A DNA stretch of 47,266 nucleotides from Actinomadura meyerae (GCF_900188445.1 NZ_FZOR01000055.1:1-47266), one strand, 5' to 3'. Counted from the first letter of the stretch, positions 1 through 9,456 are shown. Numbers and translations are program-made. The notes: generated by a model from the sequence alone, not told the origin.

Positions 1-81
1 TACCGAGTTAAACGTGAGACGGACGAGAACATCACCCACGACTCGCCGGCCACGATCCGATTGATCTGCCCAGCAGCTTAA
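1..81 (+). CDS. possible C-terminal end of a gene cut by the window start
   Basis: Frame 1 is open from the first base to a TAA at 79-81, giving 26 codons with no internal stop and ending RLICPAA. Nothing identifies the protein. The only support is an open frame in the same orientation as the genes downstream, so it could be chance. The sequence before base 1 would settle it. Confidence 0.25.
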   Translation, partial: YRVKRETDENITHDSPATIRLICPAA

Positions 82-98
82 TTTAACGGCATTGCTCC

Positions 99-359
99 AT
101 GATGAGCCATGGCCGCCTTGAGGGGCCCGACCTGGCGGGAAAGCCGTTCGCTACCAAGGGGCCGCACCCCACGGTCAAGCCACTTGAATCGCTCAGCAGC
201 GCCGAGCTGCTGCAATTGTTACGCTGGACGAAAGCCGAGCTGCATCTAGGCGACATCGATGAAGCGGTAAAAAATTCAATGCGCAATGGGCGAGAAAAGA
301 CGGCGGGGCATTATACGGGCTCGGATGGCACGAACGTTTCTGTAAGTCCCCGGCGGTGA
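99..359 (+). CDS. small hypothetical protein (86 aa), doubtful
   Basis: An ATG-started 86-codon frame (a second ATG follows at once) ends 4 bases before the lipoprotein start. The product is hydrophilic; its middle, SSAELLQLLRWTKAELHLGD, could form amphipathic helices. No known domain is recognisable. Third-position GC is high in the first half and much lower in the second. There is a TTA leucine codon, rare in high-GC actinomycetes and dependent on the bldA tRNA in Streptomyces. No clear ribosome site precedes it. It may be a real small accessory gene or a chance ORF in lower-GC DNA. Confidence 0.3.
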   Translation: MMSHGRLEGPDLAGKPFATKGPHPTVKPLESLSSAELLQLLRWTKAELHLGDIDEAVKNSMRNGREKTAGHYTGSDGTNVSVSPRR

Positions 360-363
360 TGGG

Positions 364-939
364 ATGCGTCGGATGCCGGGACTTCTGTTCGTGATCGCTT
401 CGATGCTCGTCGTCGGGTGCGATGACGGCGGTGCGGCCAAGACGAGAGCGCTGCCCGATGTGCGGCCGGTGGTGGATGGTGCTCCCTATCTCTGCGACCT
501 GGTTCCAGAGGCTTCTCTCCGGCGGGTAACGGGGGTGACCGCTCCGCTGAAAAGTGATTGGGCCGGGCCGCAAACGGACAATGGGCTCTGTGTCGTGCTG
601 CAGCCGAAGGGGCCGGGCGTGCTGGGCGTCCAGTGGTCGTACAATCAGGGTGAAAAGATTCTGCGAACGCAGTGGGCTAATTGGGCGCACAAGTCACATT
701 ACAAGATCCCGACAGAATTGGGGCGCGGGCTGGCTGGATATGATCCTAGTGGTGGTCTCGACGGGCTGCCCAACTATGTGTTCGCGTTGTTCAGATGTCG
801 GCACAAGAAACTGTGGATCAGTATCGATTTCGCGCGGGTGGTGCGGGGGCGGGATGCGGTGCAGGACATGTTCGACTTCATGCGGATCGCGGAGAAGCGG
901 TTCGGGGAAATTCATAAGTGCACGCCGAGGCCGTCATGA
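364..939 (+). CDS. putative lipoprotein, DUF3558-like size
   Basis: This 191-aa protein has a short positive N-terminus, a hydrophobic stretch and a lipobox (VVGC) with the lipidated Cys at residue 19, so it should be exported and anchored outside the membrane. The mature part is soluble with three further Cys (in YLCDLV, GLCVVL and FRCRHK) plus one near the C-terminus, which could form disulfides. Size, layout and the early CDLVP-like motif recall the DUF3558-type lipoproteins common in actinomycetes; I infer this without a search. The next gene overlaps its stop by ATGA, suggesting co-translation. Base composition is less GC-rich than most of the window. Confidence 0.7.
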   Translation: MRRMPGLLFVIASMLVVGCDDGGAAKTRALPDVRPVVDGAPYLCDLVPEASLRRVTGVTAPLKSDWAGPQTDNGLCVVLQPKGPGVLGVQWSYNQGEKILRTQWANWAHKSHYKIPTELGRGLAGYDPSGGLDGLPNYVFALFRCRHKKLWISIDFARVVRGRDAVQDMFDFMRIAEKRFGEIHKCTPRPS

Positions 940-1433
940 GCAGGGGGCCCGCGTTAGGTGCCGCTGAATTCGAGCGGCGGATCCGGTGTGCAGTGTGGGG
1001 GATGGCCGTCACGATGGCGCTGACGGGATGGACGATGGCGCCGTGGATCGAAGTGAGCGGCACACCTCACGTGTTGTGGGAGTTGGCCGCGGTCGAGGTG
1101 ATCGACGGGCCGGCTTTGTTGCTGCCCGCCTTGATGATGGTCACGCTCTTGCTCGGAGTGGCGGCGAGCGCGGCGGCCACTCGGGCGATGGCCTGTGCAG
1201 CGTGGCTGGTGGGGTTGGTCACCTCGGTCTCGACCTTCGCGTTCTCCTTCGATCCCGGGGATAAGTACGACATCGGGTACGGGGCCGGCTATGCGGTGAC
1301 GCTTTCCGCCGCCTATGTGGTGGTGTTCTTCTGCGTGTGGCGGTCGGCCAAGCGGAAGCCATCGCCCGAGAAGGTCGCGAAGTGGATGGATCCCTCGTTC
1401 GGGACGGTCGACAGCCGCTACCGCCGCAGGTGA
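936..1433 (+). CDS. small integral membrane protein
   Basis: The 165-aa product starts at the ATG inside the lipoprotein's stop (ATGA, 936-939); an upstream in-frame ATG at 918 is less likely. Hydrophobic segments lie roughly at residues 20-40, 60-80, 87-107 and 120-140, followed by a basic tail, so about four membrane helices with a cytosolic C-terminus are expected. No family is recognised. Coupling to the lipoprotein suggests they act together at the cell surface, but no function can be assigned. Confidence 0.65.
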   Translation: MSRGPALGAAEFERRIRCAVWGMAVTMALTGWTMAPWIEVSGTPHVLWELAAVEVIDGPALLLPALMMVTLLLGVAASAAATRAMACAAWLVGLVTSVSTFAFSFDPGDKYDIGYGAGYAVTLSAAYVVVFFCVWRSAKRKPSPEKVAKWMDPSFGTVDSRYRRR

Positions 1434-1545
1434 CCTACCGCTGCGCCATGCGGCGGCGTGCGGGCCCGGTTATCGTCGCTCTGGAACGACTTTCCGTCCT
1501 CCCCGCGTCGGACGGAGGAAACCGCCGTCGCCCCGGAGGACGTCG

Positions 1546-4008
1546 ATGCCCCTTGAACCGCGCTTCCGGCGGGTCGCCGCTCTTCACCGGCCGTTCGTGG
1601 ACAGGGAAGCGGTGATGGCCGCCTTCGCCGAGGTGTTAAGCGCTCCGCACGGCTCCCCGTGCGTGTTCAACCTCGTCGGTGTCGGGGGCATCGGCAAGTC
1701 CCGGCTGCTGCAGGAGATCGGGCAGCGCAGCGCCGAGACCCACCGGATCGCGACGATCGACCTGCAGGTCCCCGCGATGCGGCAGCAGGAGGACGCACTC
1801 GCGGTCCTCCGCGTCGAACTCGGCCGCCAGGGCATCCGCTTCGATCGCTTCGACATCGCCTACGCCGTTCTCTGGCAACGCCTCCACCCGCATCTGCGCC
1901 TCTCTCCCAAAGAGCTCCCGTTCGTGGACGAGAGCGAAGCGCTCTCCCAGATCATCGACGGCGCGGCGGGCGTGCCGGTGTTCGGCACCGGCGTGGGGCT
2001 GCTGCGCCTGCTGGGCAAAGCGACGAGCGGGATGCGGCAGCGGCACCGGATCAAGTCCGACGACACGCTCGGCCAGCTGGACGACCTGACCAACGCCGAA
2101 CTCGCCGACGCCGTCACGTACCTGTTCGCCGAGGACCTGCGCGACGGCTCCGACCGCCCCTACGTCATCTTCGTGGACGCCTACGAGGCCCTCGTTCCCG
2201 CGTCGGCGCGGTCCGGGCGGGCGGCGGCACAGGACGTCTGGCTGCGCGACCTGATCGCGCAGCTCGACCGGGGAGCGGTCGTCGTGGCCAGCCGCGAACC
2301 GCTGGCGTGGGCACGGCAGGACCCCGCCTGGGCCGACGTCATCCGCCACCAGCGGGTGGACGGCCTTCCGATGGCAGCGCGCTTGGAACTCCTCGCGGAG
2401 GGCGGCATCACCGACGACGCCGCGCGCCATGCGATCGCGACGGCCAGCCAGGGGCTGCCCTTCTACCTGCACCTCGCCGTGGACACCCGTACGACTGCCC
2501 GGCAGGCCGCGGCCGTCTCCTCCGAAGAGATCCTGCAGCGCTTCCTGGCCCATGTGGCCCCCGACGAGATCCGCACCCTCGAACTGCTGAGCGTCGCCAG
2601 GATCTTCGATTACGAGATCTTCCAGAGCCTGGCGGACGCGTTCGACCTGCCCCGGCACCGGATGGCCTGGGAGTCGCTCACCGCCTACTCCTTCGTCTAC
2701 CCCGCCGGGGCCAACGGCCGCCGCCTCCACCAGCTCATGCGCGCGGCACTGCACCGGCGCCTGACCCGGGACACGGCCCGGGACGTGCAGGCCGTCCTGC
2801 GGAAGGTGTGGGACGCCCGCGCCGCCGAGGCCCACACGGCGGAGAACGGTGTCGCGACGCGGGCCCGTGCCGTCCGGGAGGCGGCGTACTGCGGCCTCCA
2901 CGCCGGTGTGCTGTGCGGCGAAGACGTCCTCGCCTACGCCGACCGCGCCATGGTGTACGGCGGGAAGCAGGGCATGGACGGCATCGCCCAGGACCTGCGC
3001 GAGCACCTCGACGCCGGTGGCGACGCGGGCCTCGCGCAGACGGCCCGCTGCCTGGAGGCCGAAGCGGCCGTCCTCCTCGGGGACGCCGACACCGCCACCC
3101 GCCTCACGCCGTCCATCGACTGGCCTTTGGACGACGTCCCCGGCGCGCGCCTCGCCCTGGCGGGCGCGCATGGCCGCCGCATCGCCGGGGCGACCGGCGA
3201 AGCGCAGCGCCTCTTCCGCCAGGTCTGGAACCACCACTCCGGCCCGGTCAGGTTGCGGGCCGGCTTCTGCATGGCGGACCTCGACATGTGCCAGGGCCGG
3301 TTCGGCGAAGCGTTGTCGATCACGCAGCAGATCCTTGCCGAGGCTCCTGACAATGACCTCGTGCTGCGCGGCGACGTCGTCCGTCTCCAGCATCTCGGCT
3401 ACCGCTTCGGCTTCGACCTCGACACGTCCGCGCAGTCCTTGGAGACCGCCGCCGCGCTCTACGCGAGAGCGGGCGCCATCATCGGCCAGGCCGATATCAA
3501 GACCAACAGGGCGGAGCTTCTCGCCTGGACCGACCCCGCCGGCGCCATCGACGCCGCGGCGGACGCGCTCGACGCGCAGACCGAGCTCGGCGCCCACCAT
3601 GAGATCGGGAAGGCCTTCACGGCGCTGGCCATCGCACAGGTCCGCCTCGGGCAGTACGCCCCGGCGGCGGCTTCCTTCCAGGCGGCCACCGAGGCCCTGG
3701 AACGGGCGCGCTACCGGTCCGGCCGTGCCCGCGCGGAACTCTTCCGCGCCTTCCTCCACGCCCGGACAGGCGATCGGTCCGCCGCCGTGGCGTCCGCCCG
3801 CTGGGCCATCGCGGAACTGGTCGCCGCCGAGGTCTACCCCACGCTCCTCATGGTGGCCGGGCACCTCTTGGACGGTCTCGACGCCGCCGACGACCACACG
3901 AAGGGGATCATCGCCCAGGCTCGCGACCAGATCAGCCCACCGAACCTGCTGCCATTCTTGGACGATCAGGCGCGCGCGCTCGTGACGGCCATGCTGGAGG
4001 ACGGATGA
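1546..4008 (+). CDS. STAND-type NTPase with C-terminal helical (TPR-like) repeats
   Basis: The 820-aa product starts at an ATG preceded by GGAGGA at 1535-1540. The N-terminal half is a P-loop NTPase: Walker A GVGGIGKS at residues 45-52, Walker B-like VIFVDAYE near 206-213, and a downstream VVVASREPLAW strand resembling the arginine/sensor motif of STAND ATPases. A winged-helix-like part follows around 340-440. From about residue 470 to the end the protein is Ala/Leu-rich and helical, with TPR-like periodicity. STAND proteins are usually switches that oligomerise on ligand binding. No effector domain is fused to it; the next gene, overlapping by ATGA, encodes a kinase-fold protein that could be the effector or a partner (inference). 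Confidence 0.75.
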   Translation: MPLEPRFRRVAALHRPFVDREAVMAAFAEVLSAPHGSPCVFNLVGVGGIGKSRLLQEIGQRSAETHRIATIDLQVPAMRQQEDALAVLRVELGRQGIRFDRFDIAYAVLWQRLHPHLRLSPKELPFVDESEALSQIIDGAAGVPVFGTGVGLLRLLGKATSGMRQRHRIKSDDTLGQLDDLTNAELADAVTYLFAEDLRDGSDRPYVIFVDAYEALVPASARSGRAAAQDVWLRDLIAQLDRGAVVVASREPLAWARQDPAWADVIRHQRVDGLPMAARLELLAEGGITDDAARHAIATASQGLPFYLHLAVDTRTTARQAAAVSSEEILQRFLAHVAPDEIRTLELLSVARIFDYEIFQSLADAFDLPRHRMAWESLTAYSFVYPAGANGRRLHQLMRAALHRRLTRDTARDVQAVLRKVWDARAAEAHTAENGVATRARAVREAAYCGLHAGVLCGEDVLAYADRAMVYGGKQGMDGIAQDLREHLDAGGDAGLAQTARCLEAEAAVLLGDADTATRLTPSIDWPLDDVPGARLALAGAHGRRIAGATGEAQRLFRQVWNHHSGPVRLRAGFCMADLDMCQGRFGEALSITQQILAEAPDNDLVLRGDVVRLQHLGYRFGFDLDTSAQSLETAAALYARAGAIIGQADIKTNRAELLAWTDPAGAIDAAADALDAQTELGAHHEIGKAFTALAIAQVRLGQYAPAAASFQAATEALERARYRSGRARAELFRAFLHARTGDRSAAVASARWAIAELVAAEVYPTLLMVAGHLLDGLDAADDHTKGIIAQARDQISPPNLLPFLDDQARALVTAMLEDG

Positions 4009-4988
4009 ACTGGCGGGACCTGTACGAGCGCGCACGCGCGCACGGCGATTCCGCGGCCGGCTACTACAACGACAACATCCGCGTCGATACCCCCGATGGT
4101 CCGGTCATCGTCCGGATTCCGATCCATGGCGCCGACATGATGGACCTGCGGCCCTGGCGGGAGGACCGCGTCCTTTCCGCCATCGCCCCGCACGTCCGCG
4201 ACGCCCCGCGCCTGATCCACTCCTGCGACGACCCGCCGTTCCAGATCCACGAGTTCATCGCCGGAGACGTCCTCAACGACGTGGCACCGCGCGGCGTCCC
4301 CGTCCCGCCCCATGTCCTGGACGATGTCGTACGCCTCTTCACCCAGCTCACGAACGTCCCCGGGCTCCCCGGCACCCCCGCCGACTGGCCGGCCGACGGC
4401 GACACGACCGGCTTCGCGCGGCTTCTCTCCGGCCTGACCCAGCGCGTCCACGACACCTTCAGCGCCGAGTACGCCGAGCTCTTCGCCGCCCTCGCGATCC
4501 CCGCCGACCCCCTCGCCCCGGTGGACGACCTGTGGCGCGGCCTTGCCCGGCGCCCCTTCACCTGCGTCCACGCCGACGTCCACCGCCGCAATGTCATCGT
4601 CGGCGACGGCAGGACGACCTTCCTCGACTGGGAACTCACGCTCTGGGGCGATCCTGTCTACGACCTGGCCGTCCACATTCACAAGATGGGCTACCTGCCT
4701 GAAGAACGGGACGCCCTCATCACCCGCTGGCAGGCCGCCATGCCGCCCGAGCACACCACCGGCTGGCAGCCGGACCTGGACGCCTACCTCACGCACGAAC
4801 GCATCAAGTCGGCCGTTGTCGACTCCGTCCGCTATTCGCAGCTCTTCGCCGCCGATGGCCCTTACCCGTATCCGGAGCGGCAGCTCGTCGCCTCGCTGGC
4901 TGCCAAGCTCGACGCCGCGCGTCCCTACTGGGGCATCGCCGAGCCGGTTGAGCCTCGGAGCGTCGAGAAAGCTCTTCGCGGGCGTTGA
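4005..4988 (+). CDS. aminoglycoside phosphotransferase (APH)-family kinase
   Basis: The 327-aa protein has the APH/choline kinase fold signature: the Brenner motif HADVHRRN (residues 189-196, catalytic Asp191 and metal-binding Asn196), then FLDWE (206-210) with Asp208 as the DFG-like metal ligand. The N-terminus carries the VIVRIPIHG strand expected for the nucleotide site. The family phosphorylates small hydroxylated molecules such as antibiotics, choline or sugars, or proteins. The start ATG overlaps the NTPase stop (ATGA, 4005-4008), so the two are translationally coupled. Calling it antibiotic resistance would be over-interpretation. It converges on the eccC-like gene with only 19 bases between. 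Confidence 0.75.
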   Translation: MNWRDLYERARAHGDSAAGYYNDNIRVDTPDGPVIVRIPIHGADMMDLRPWREDRVLSAIAPHVRDAPRLIHSCDDPPFQIHEFIAGDVLNDVAPRGVPVPPHVLDDVVRLFTQLTNVPGLPGTPADWPADGDTTGFARLLSGLTQRVHDTFSAEYAELFAALAIPADPLAPVDDLWRGLARRPFTCVHADVHRRNVIVGDGRTTFLDWELTLWGDPVYDLAVHIHKMGYLPEERDALITRWQAAMPPEHTTGWQPDLDAYLTHERIKSAVVDSVRYSQLFAADGPYPYPERQLVASLAAKLDAARPYWGIAEPVEPRSVEKALRGR

Positions 4989-5007
4989 GCGGCCCGCTGA
5001 GACGGGG

Positions 5008-8000
5008 TCAGTCGGTGGGGGGTAGGGCTACCTGGATTTGGGTTTGTTGGCCGGTGGCTACGAAGAGGCCGCGGCCGGTGGGGCCGCCCAGGGGGGCGTT
5101 GCGGGGGAGGCGGAGGCCGAACAGGTCGCCGTCGTCGGGGGAGTCGATGGACAGCAGGACGCCGGAGCGGGAGCGGCGGGTGTCGGAGAGGAAGCCGCGG
5201 TAGCCGCGGCCCAGGTCGGCGGTGGTGCCGCCGATGACGACGGCGTGCTCGCCGTCGCGGGCGGTGCGGAGGACGTCGCGGAGGGCGTCGTCCAGGTCGG
5301 TCTCGTCGAGGAGTTCGGCGTCGTCGACGATGACGGCGTAGCGGTGCTCGTCGCCGATCGCGTCGGCGAGGTCGTCGGGGTCGGAGTCGGCGGTGAGGAC
5401 GCCGAGGACGCCGGGGCGGTCCGCGAGGGCGCGGAGCGGGGAGCGGCGGGGGGTGAGCAGGACGACGGGGACGAGGCCGCCGCCCACGGCCGGGTCGAGG
5501 AGCGAGTGGACGATCGTGCGGAGGGTGGTGGAGCGGCCGGAGCGGGGCGGGCCGGCGACGGCGAAGCCGGGGCCCTCGTTGAGGAGGTCGACGCCGATGG
5601 GGCCGAGGGTGTCGCCGCCGACGCCGACCAGGGCCCACAGCGGTGAGGGGGCGGTGAACTCGGGGTCGAGGGACATGGCCTCGCGGTAGGTGACGCGGAC
5701 GGGCAGTTCGTCCACGTGGAGGGGGCCGCGGCGGCGGGGGAGGCGGCCGTAGCGGGAGACGCAGGTGCGGGCGATCTCCTGGAGGACGGCCACCTGGGCG
5801 GTGCCGGACGGGTCGTCGCCGAGGAGGCAGATCTGGGATTCGCGCGGGGGCGCGTTCGGGGCGGTGGGTTCGAGGGCGCGGCCGGGCGGCATCGCGGCGG
5901 GGATCTGCCGGTCCTGGAGGCCGCCGTAGCCGTAGTCGTTCGGGTCGGCCATGCGCAGCAGGAGGCGGCGGTCGAAGACGGTGGAGATCTGGCCGCCGAG
6001 GCCGGAGCGGTCGCCGGTGAAGACGGCGCGCAGGCCGACGGCGGCGCCCTCGCGCAGGAGGCGGATGGTCTGGTCGACGAGGCGGCCGTAGTCGTAGTGC
6101 TCGAACGCGCCGAGGAAGCCCTCCCAGCGGTCGAGGAGCAGGACCATCCAGGGGAGGCGGTCGGTGGCGGCGACGGCGGCGCGCTGCTCGGCGAGGGAGG
6201 CGAAGCCGGCCTCGGCGAGGGTCTGCTGGCGGCGGGCGACCTCGGCGGTGAGGGCGGTGAGGAGGCGCTCGCAGCGGTCGAGCTGGTCGCGGGTGACGAC
6301 GGCGCCGCAGTGCGGCAGGGAGACCAGCGGGAGCAGCGCGTTGGCGCCGCAGTCGATCGCGTACAGGTGGGCGTCGTAGGGGGAGCAGGACGAGGCGAGG
6401 GACCCGGCGATGGTGCGCAGCGCGGTGGAGCGGCCCGACTGGGCGGACCCGGCGAGGTACAGGTGGCCGCCGGCGGCGAGGTCGAGGGCGAGTTCCTCGC
6501 GGGACTGGACGGCGGGCAGGTCGGTGATGCCGAACCGGATCGGCGGGACGTCCACGACGGAGCCGCCCGCGGCGGTGCGGGGCGTCAGCCTGATCATCTC
6601 GGGCAGCGGGGTCAGCCACGGGGACGGCTGGCGGGCGATGCCGGCGCGGCGGGCGGCCTCGTCGACGGCCTGGACGAGGACGCCGAGGTCGGTGGCGAGG
6701 GTGGTGTCGTCGGCGGCCTCGCGGGGGGACGGCAGCGGGTGGCCGAGACCCTGCCAGGGCAGCGGGAGGACGGTGGTGCCGGGGCCGGCGGCGCCGGGGC
6801 GGCGGCCGCCGATCCGCGCGGACTGGACGGCCTGCGGCGCCGACACGCCGGAGCGGACGTAGCAGCGGCCCGGAGTCGACTTGGAGATCTGCGCGGCCTC
6901 GGGCGAGTCGAGGACGTCGGTCGACTCGTCCGGGTCGGTGACGCGCAGCGCGATGCGCAGGTTGGTGTTGGCGCGGATGTCGGCGGTGACGACGCCGGCG
7001 GGCCGCTGGGTGGCGAGGACGAGGTGGACGCCGAGGGACCGGCCGCGGCGGCCGATGTCGACGAGGCCGGTGACGAAGTCGGGCAGCTCGGTGACCATGG
7101 CGGCGAACTCGTCGATGACGAGGACGAGGCGCGGCACGGCCGGCAGGCCGGGGTCGGCGGTGCGCATGTCGTTGTAGTCGTCGACGTCCTTCGCGCCCGC
7201 GTCGAGGAGGATCTCCTCGCGGCGGCGGAGTTCGGCGGCGAGGGATTCGAGGGCGCGTTCGGTGGCGTGGCCGTCGAGGTCGGTGACCATGCCGACGGTG
7301 TGGGGGAGGCGGGCGCAGTCCTTGAACGCGGCGCCGCCCTTGTAGTCGATGAGGACGAACGTCATCTCGTCCGGGCGGTTCGCCACGGCGAGGGACGCGA
7401 TGAGGGTCTGCAGCAGTTCCGACTTGCCCGCGCCGGTGGTCCCGGCGATGAGGCCGTGGGGGCCGTCGGTCCGCAGGTCGATCTCGAAGGGCTGCCCCGA
7501 GCCGATGCCGATGGGGACGCGGGTGGTGCGCCCCATCCGGCCCCATGACTGAAGGATGTGCTCCGCCGTGGGCTCGGGCATGCCGAGGATGTCGAGGAGG
7601 CGGACGTCGGTGGGAATGGAGTCGGCGGCGTCTTCGCGGGACACGTCCCGGACGGGGGCCAGCGCGCGCGCCACCCGGTCGGTCCAGGCAGGTGAGACCT
7701 GGTCGGCGAGCACGGGCCCGACCACTTCGAGCCCCTGCCCTTGGAGGTGGAGCTGGGACGGACGCTGCGGGTCCCATGCGGCGACCACCTGGCACTCTTC
7801 GGGGAGCAGGCGTTCCTCGTCGTCCACGCAGATGGCGTAGAGCCCGTACTCGGAACCCCGCGACAGGAGCATCGGCATGCCGGGCAGGCGGCGCAGTGCG
7901 CGCGCGCCGTCGAGCACGATCAGGATGTTGTACGGGACGGACGGCGCAGCGTCCTGCCCGAAGAACGACGATTCGGCCTGTGCGGCACGGCGCCGTTCGG

Positions 8001-9456
8001 TGACGCGGATCGCGAGTTCGGTGATGCGGTGCGCGGCCGACTCGGGGTCGGCGCCGACGAGGGCGACGCAGTCCTCGCCTTCGCGCGGTGCGCAGTGCGG
8101 CAGCCACCGCACCCAGTTCCACTCGTCGCCGGCCTGCTGGTCGGCGGACAGGACGACGATGGCGAGGTCGCGGGGGCTGTGCAGGACGGCGGCCTGCGCG
8201 ACCATCCACCGGGCCAGCGCGCGCGAGGCGTACCGGGGGCCGGTCAGCCCGATGACGCCCAGCTCGCCGAGGGGCAGCGCCACCGGGACCCGCCGGGCCG
8301 CCGGGATCGGCACCGCGCCCGGGTCGCCGGTCAGCTCGATGCGGGCGGGCAGGTCGGCGAGGCCGACCCGCAGGTGCAGGACGTCGGCGTCGTCGCGGCG
8401 CCGCTCCCACAGGCGGCGGCGCGGGCCGGTGGCGGTGAGCAGCACCTCGGCGGGGTCGGGGTGCAGGGCGCGCCGCTCGGCCTCGTCCGCGCGCCGCAGC
8501 CGCTCCAGCTCGCCGTCGAACTCGCCGGACCGCCGGTGGTACTCCTTCAGCGCCTTCTTGTACGACTTGCGGCCGTGCAGCCGGTCGCCGATCCACTCGC
8601 CGACCGTCATCACCGGCCAGGCCAGCGCGAACAGCGCCCACCACCACTGGCCGAGCGCGAACGCCATGACCAGGCCGAACGCCGAGAACAGCAGCGCGCC
8701 GAAGAGCCGGAGCCGCTCCCGCGGATTGCGCTCGGGGCGCTTCGGGACGTCCAGCGTCCGCATCCGGTCGGCCGGATGCAGCCGCGGCGGCCGGTTGAAC
8801 GCGAGCCCGCCCTCGGGGAGCGGCTCCAGGTGGGCGTCGGGCGCGGCGCTCGGGGCGAGCGCGAGCACGCTGTCGCCCACCGTCAGCAGCGCGTCCGCGG
8901 GCCAGGCCGTCTTCGCGCCGAGCGGCGTGCCGTCCAGCGCGGCGGCGCCCTGCATCGTCATCGCGGACGCCTCGACCTCGACGGCGTCGCGCCCGACCGT
9001 GAGCCGCAGGGACCGCGCCGGGACGGACGGGTCGTCCAGCACCACGTCGACGTCGCGCCCGGACCCGATGGTGCTGGTGCCGAGCCCGAGCCGGTGCACC
9101 GACCCGGCGGCCGGGCCGCCGACGACGCGGACCTCGACCAGGCCGGTCGGCTCGGCGAGGACGGTGGCGGCGGCGCCGCGCTGCTCGACCGCGACGACGG
9201 CGCCGTCCCGCAGTTCCTTGACGGCGAGGGCCTGCGGGTCGAGCATCCGGCCGTCCATCCACAGCGCCCGCCGCGGGCCGCGCCCGTCCTTGGCGAGCAG
9301 GGCCGCCTTGGAGAAGCGCGGCGCGGGGGCGGGCGGGGCGCCGTCGAGGACGGCGGCGAGCGACTGCGCGATCCCGCCGACGGTGGCCTCGGCGTCGGCG
9401 TCGATGACGACGTCGCGCGGGCCGCCGCCGGTCAGCGCCGTGAACGAGATCCGCAT
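5008..9456 (-). CDS. eccC: FHA domain-containing FtsK/SpoIIIE ATPase, type VII secretion EccC-like
   Basis: The 1482-aa protein starts at an ATG with GGAGG just upstream; an in-frame TTG at 9504 is less likely. Order: a ubiquitin-like/FHA region in the first ~200 residues (GSGRDVDVVLDD is the FHA core), two adjacent membrane helices near 270-310, then three FtsK/SpoIIIE ATPase domains. P-loops are GTTGAGKS (about residue 675), AGSAQSGRST (about 1005) and AGPPRSGRST (about 1303). The first has Walker B LVLVIDEF and looks active; the second and third have Gly-Arg-Ser in place of Gly-Lys-Ser. This matches EccC, the substrate-recruiting motor of ESX/type VII secretion. No EsxA/B, EccB, EccD or mycosin gene is visible here, so it is an orphan in this window. 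Confidence 0.85.
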   Translation of the reverse strand: MRISFTALTGGGPRDVVIDADAEATVGGIAQSLAAVLDGAPPAPAPRFSKAALLAKDGRGPRRALWMDGRMLDPQALAVKELRDGAVVAVEQRGAAATVLAEPTGLVEVRVVGGPAAGSVHRLGLGTSTIGSGRDVDVVLDDPSVPARSLRLTVGRDAVEVEASAMTMQGAAALDGTPLGAKTAWPADALLTVGDSVLALAPSAAPDAHLEPLPEGGLAFNRPPRLHPADRMRTLDVPKRPERNPRERLRLFGALLFSAFGLVMAFALGQWWWALFALAWPVMTVGEWIGDRLHGRKSYKKALKEYHRRSGEFDGELERLRRADEAERRALHPDPAEVLLTATGPRRRLWERRRDDADVLHLRVGLADLPARIELTGDPGAVPIPAARRVPVALPLGELGVIGLTGPRYASRALARWMVAQAAVLHSPRDLAIVVLSADQQAGDEWNWVRWLPHCAPREGEDCVALVGADPESAAHRITELAIRVTERRRAAQAESSFFGQDAAPSVPYNILIVLDGARALRRLPGMPMLLSRGSEYGLYAICVDDEERLLPEECQVVAAWDPQRPSQLHLQGQGLEVVGPVLADQVSPAWTDRVARALAPVRDVSREDAADSIPTDVRLLDILGMPEPTAEHILQSWGRMGRTTRVPIGIGSGQPFEIDLRTDGPHGLIAGTTGAGKSELLQTLIASLAVANRPDEMTFVLIDYKGGAAFKDCARLPHTVGMVTDLDGHATERALESLAAELRRREEILLDAGAKDVDDYNDMRTADPGLPAVPRLVLVIDEFAAMVTELPDFVTGLVDIGRRGRSLGVHLVLATQRPAGVVTADIRANTNLRIALRVTDPDESTDVLDSPEAAQISKSTPGRCYVRSGVSAPQAVQSARIGGRRPGAAGPGTTVLPLPWQGLGHPLPSPREAADDTTLATDLGVLVQAVDEAARRAGIARQPSPWLTPLPEMIRLTPRTAAGGSVVDVPPIRFGITDLPAVQSREELALDLAAGGHLYLAGSAQSGRSTALRTIAGSLASSCSPYDAHLYAIDCGANALLPLVSLPHCGAVVTRDQLDRCERLLTALTAEVARRQQTLAEAGFASLAEQRAAVAATDRLPWMVLLLDRWEGFLGAFEHYDYGRLVDQTIRLLREGAAVGLRAVFTGDRSGLGGQISTVFDRRLLLRMADPNDYGYGGLQDRQIPAAMPPGRALEPTAPNAPPRESQICLLGDDPSGTAQVAVLQEIARTCVSRYGRLPRRRGPLHVDELPVRVTYREAMSLDPEFTAPSPLWALVGVGGDTLGPIGVDLLNEGPGFAVAGPPRSGRSTTLRTIVHSLLDPAVGGGLVPVVLLTPRRSPLRALADRPGVLGVLTADSDPDDLADAIGDEHRYAVIVDDAELLDETDLDDALRDVLRTARDGEHAVVIGGTTADLGRGYRGFLSDTRRSRSGVLLSIDSPDDGDLFGLRLPRNAPLGGPTGRGLFVATGQQTQIQVALPPTD

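Noticed and set aside
1493..1516. Inverted repeat TCCGTCC/GGACGGA upstream of the STAND gene
   Set aside because: Arms of 7 nt with a 10-nt loop are not striking at this GC content, and the position does not clearly fit a terminator or operator.
4005..4988. Aminoglycoside resistance gene
   Set aside because: The fold motifs are shared by many kinases of other substrates; nothing points to aminoglycosides.
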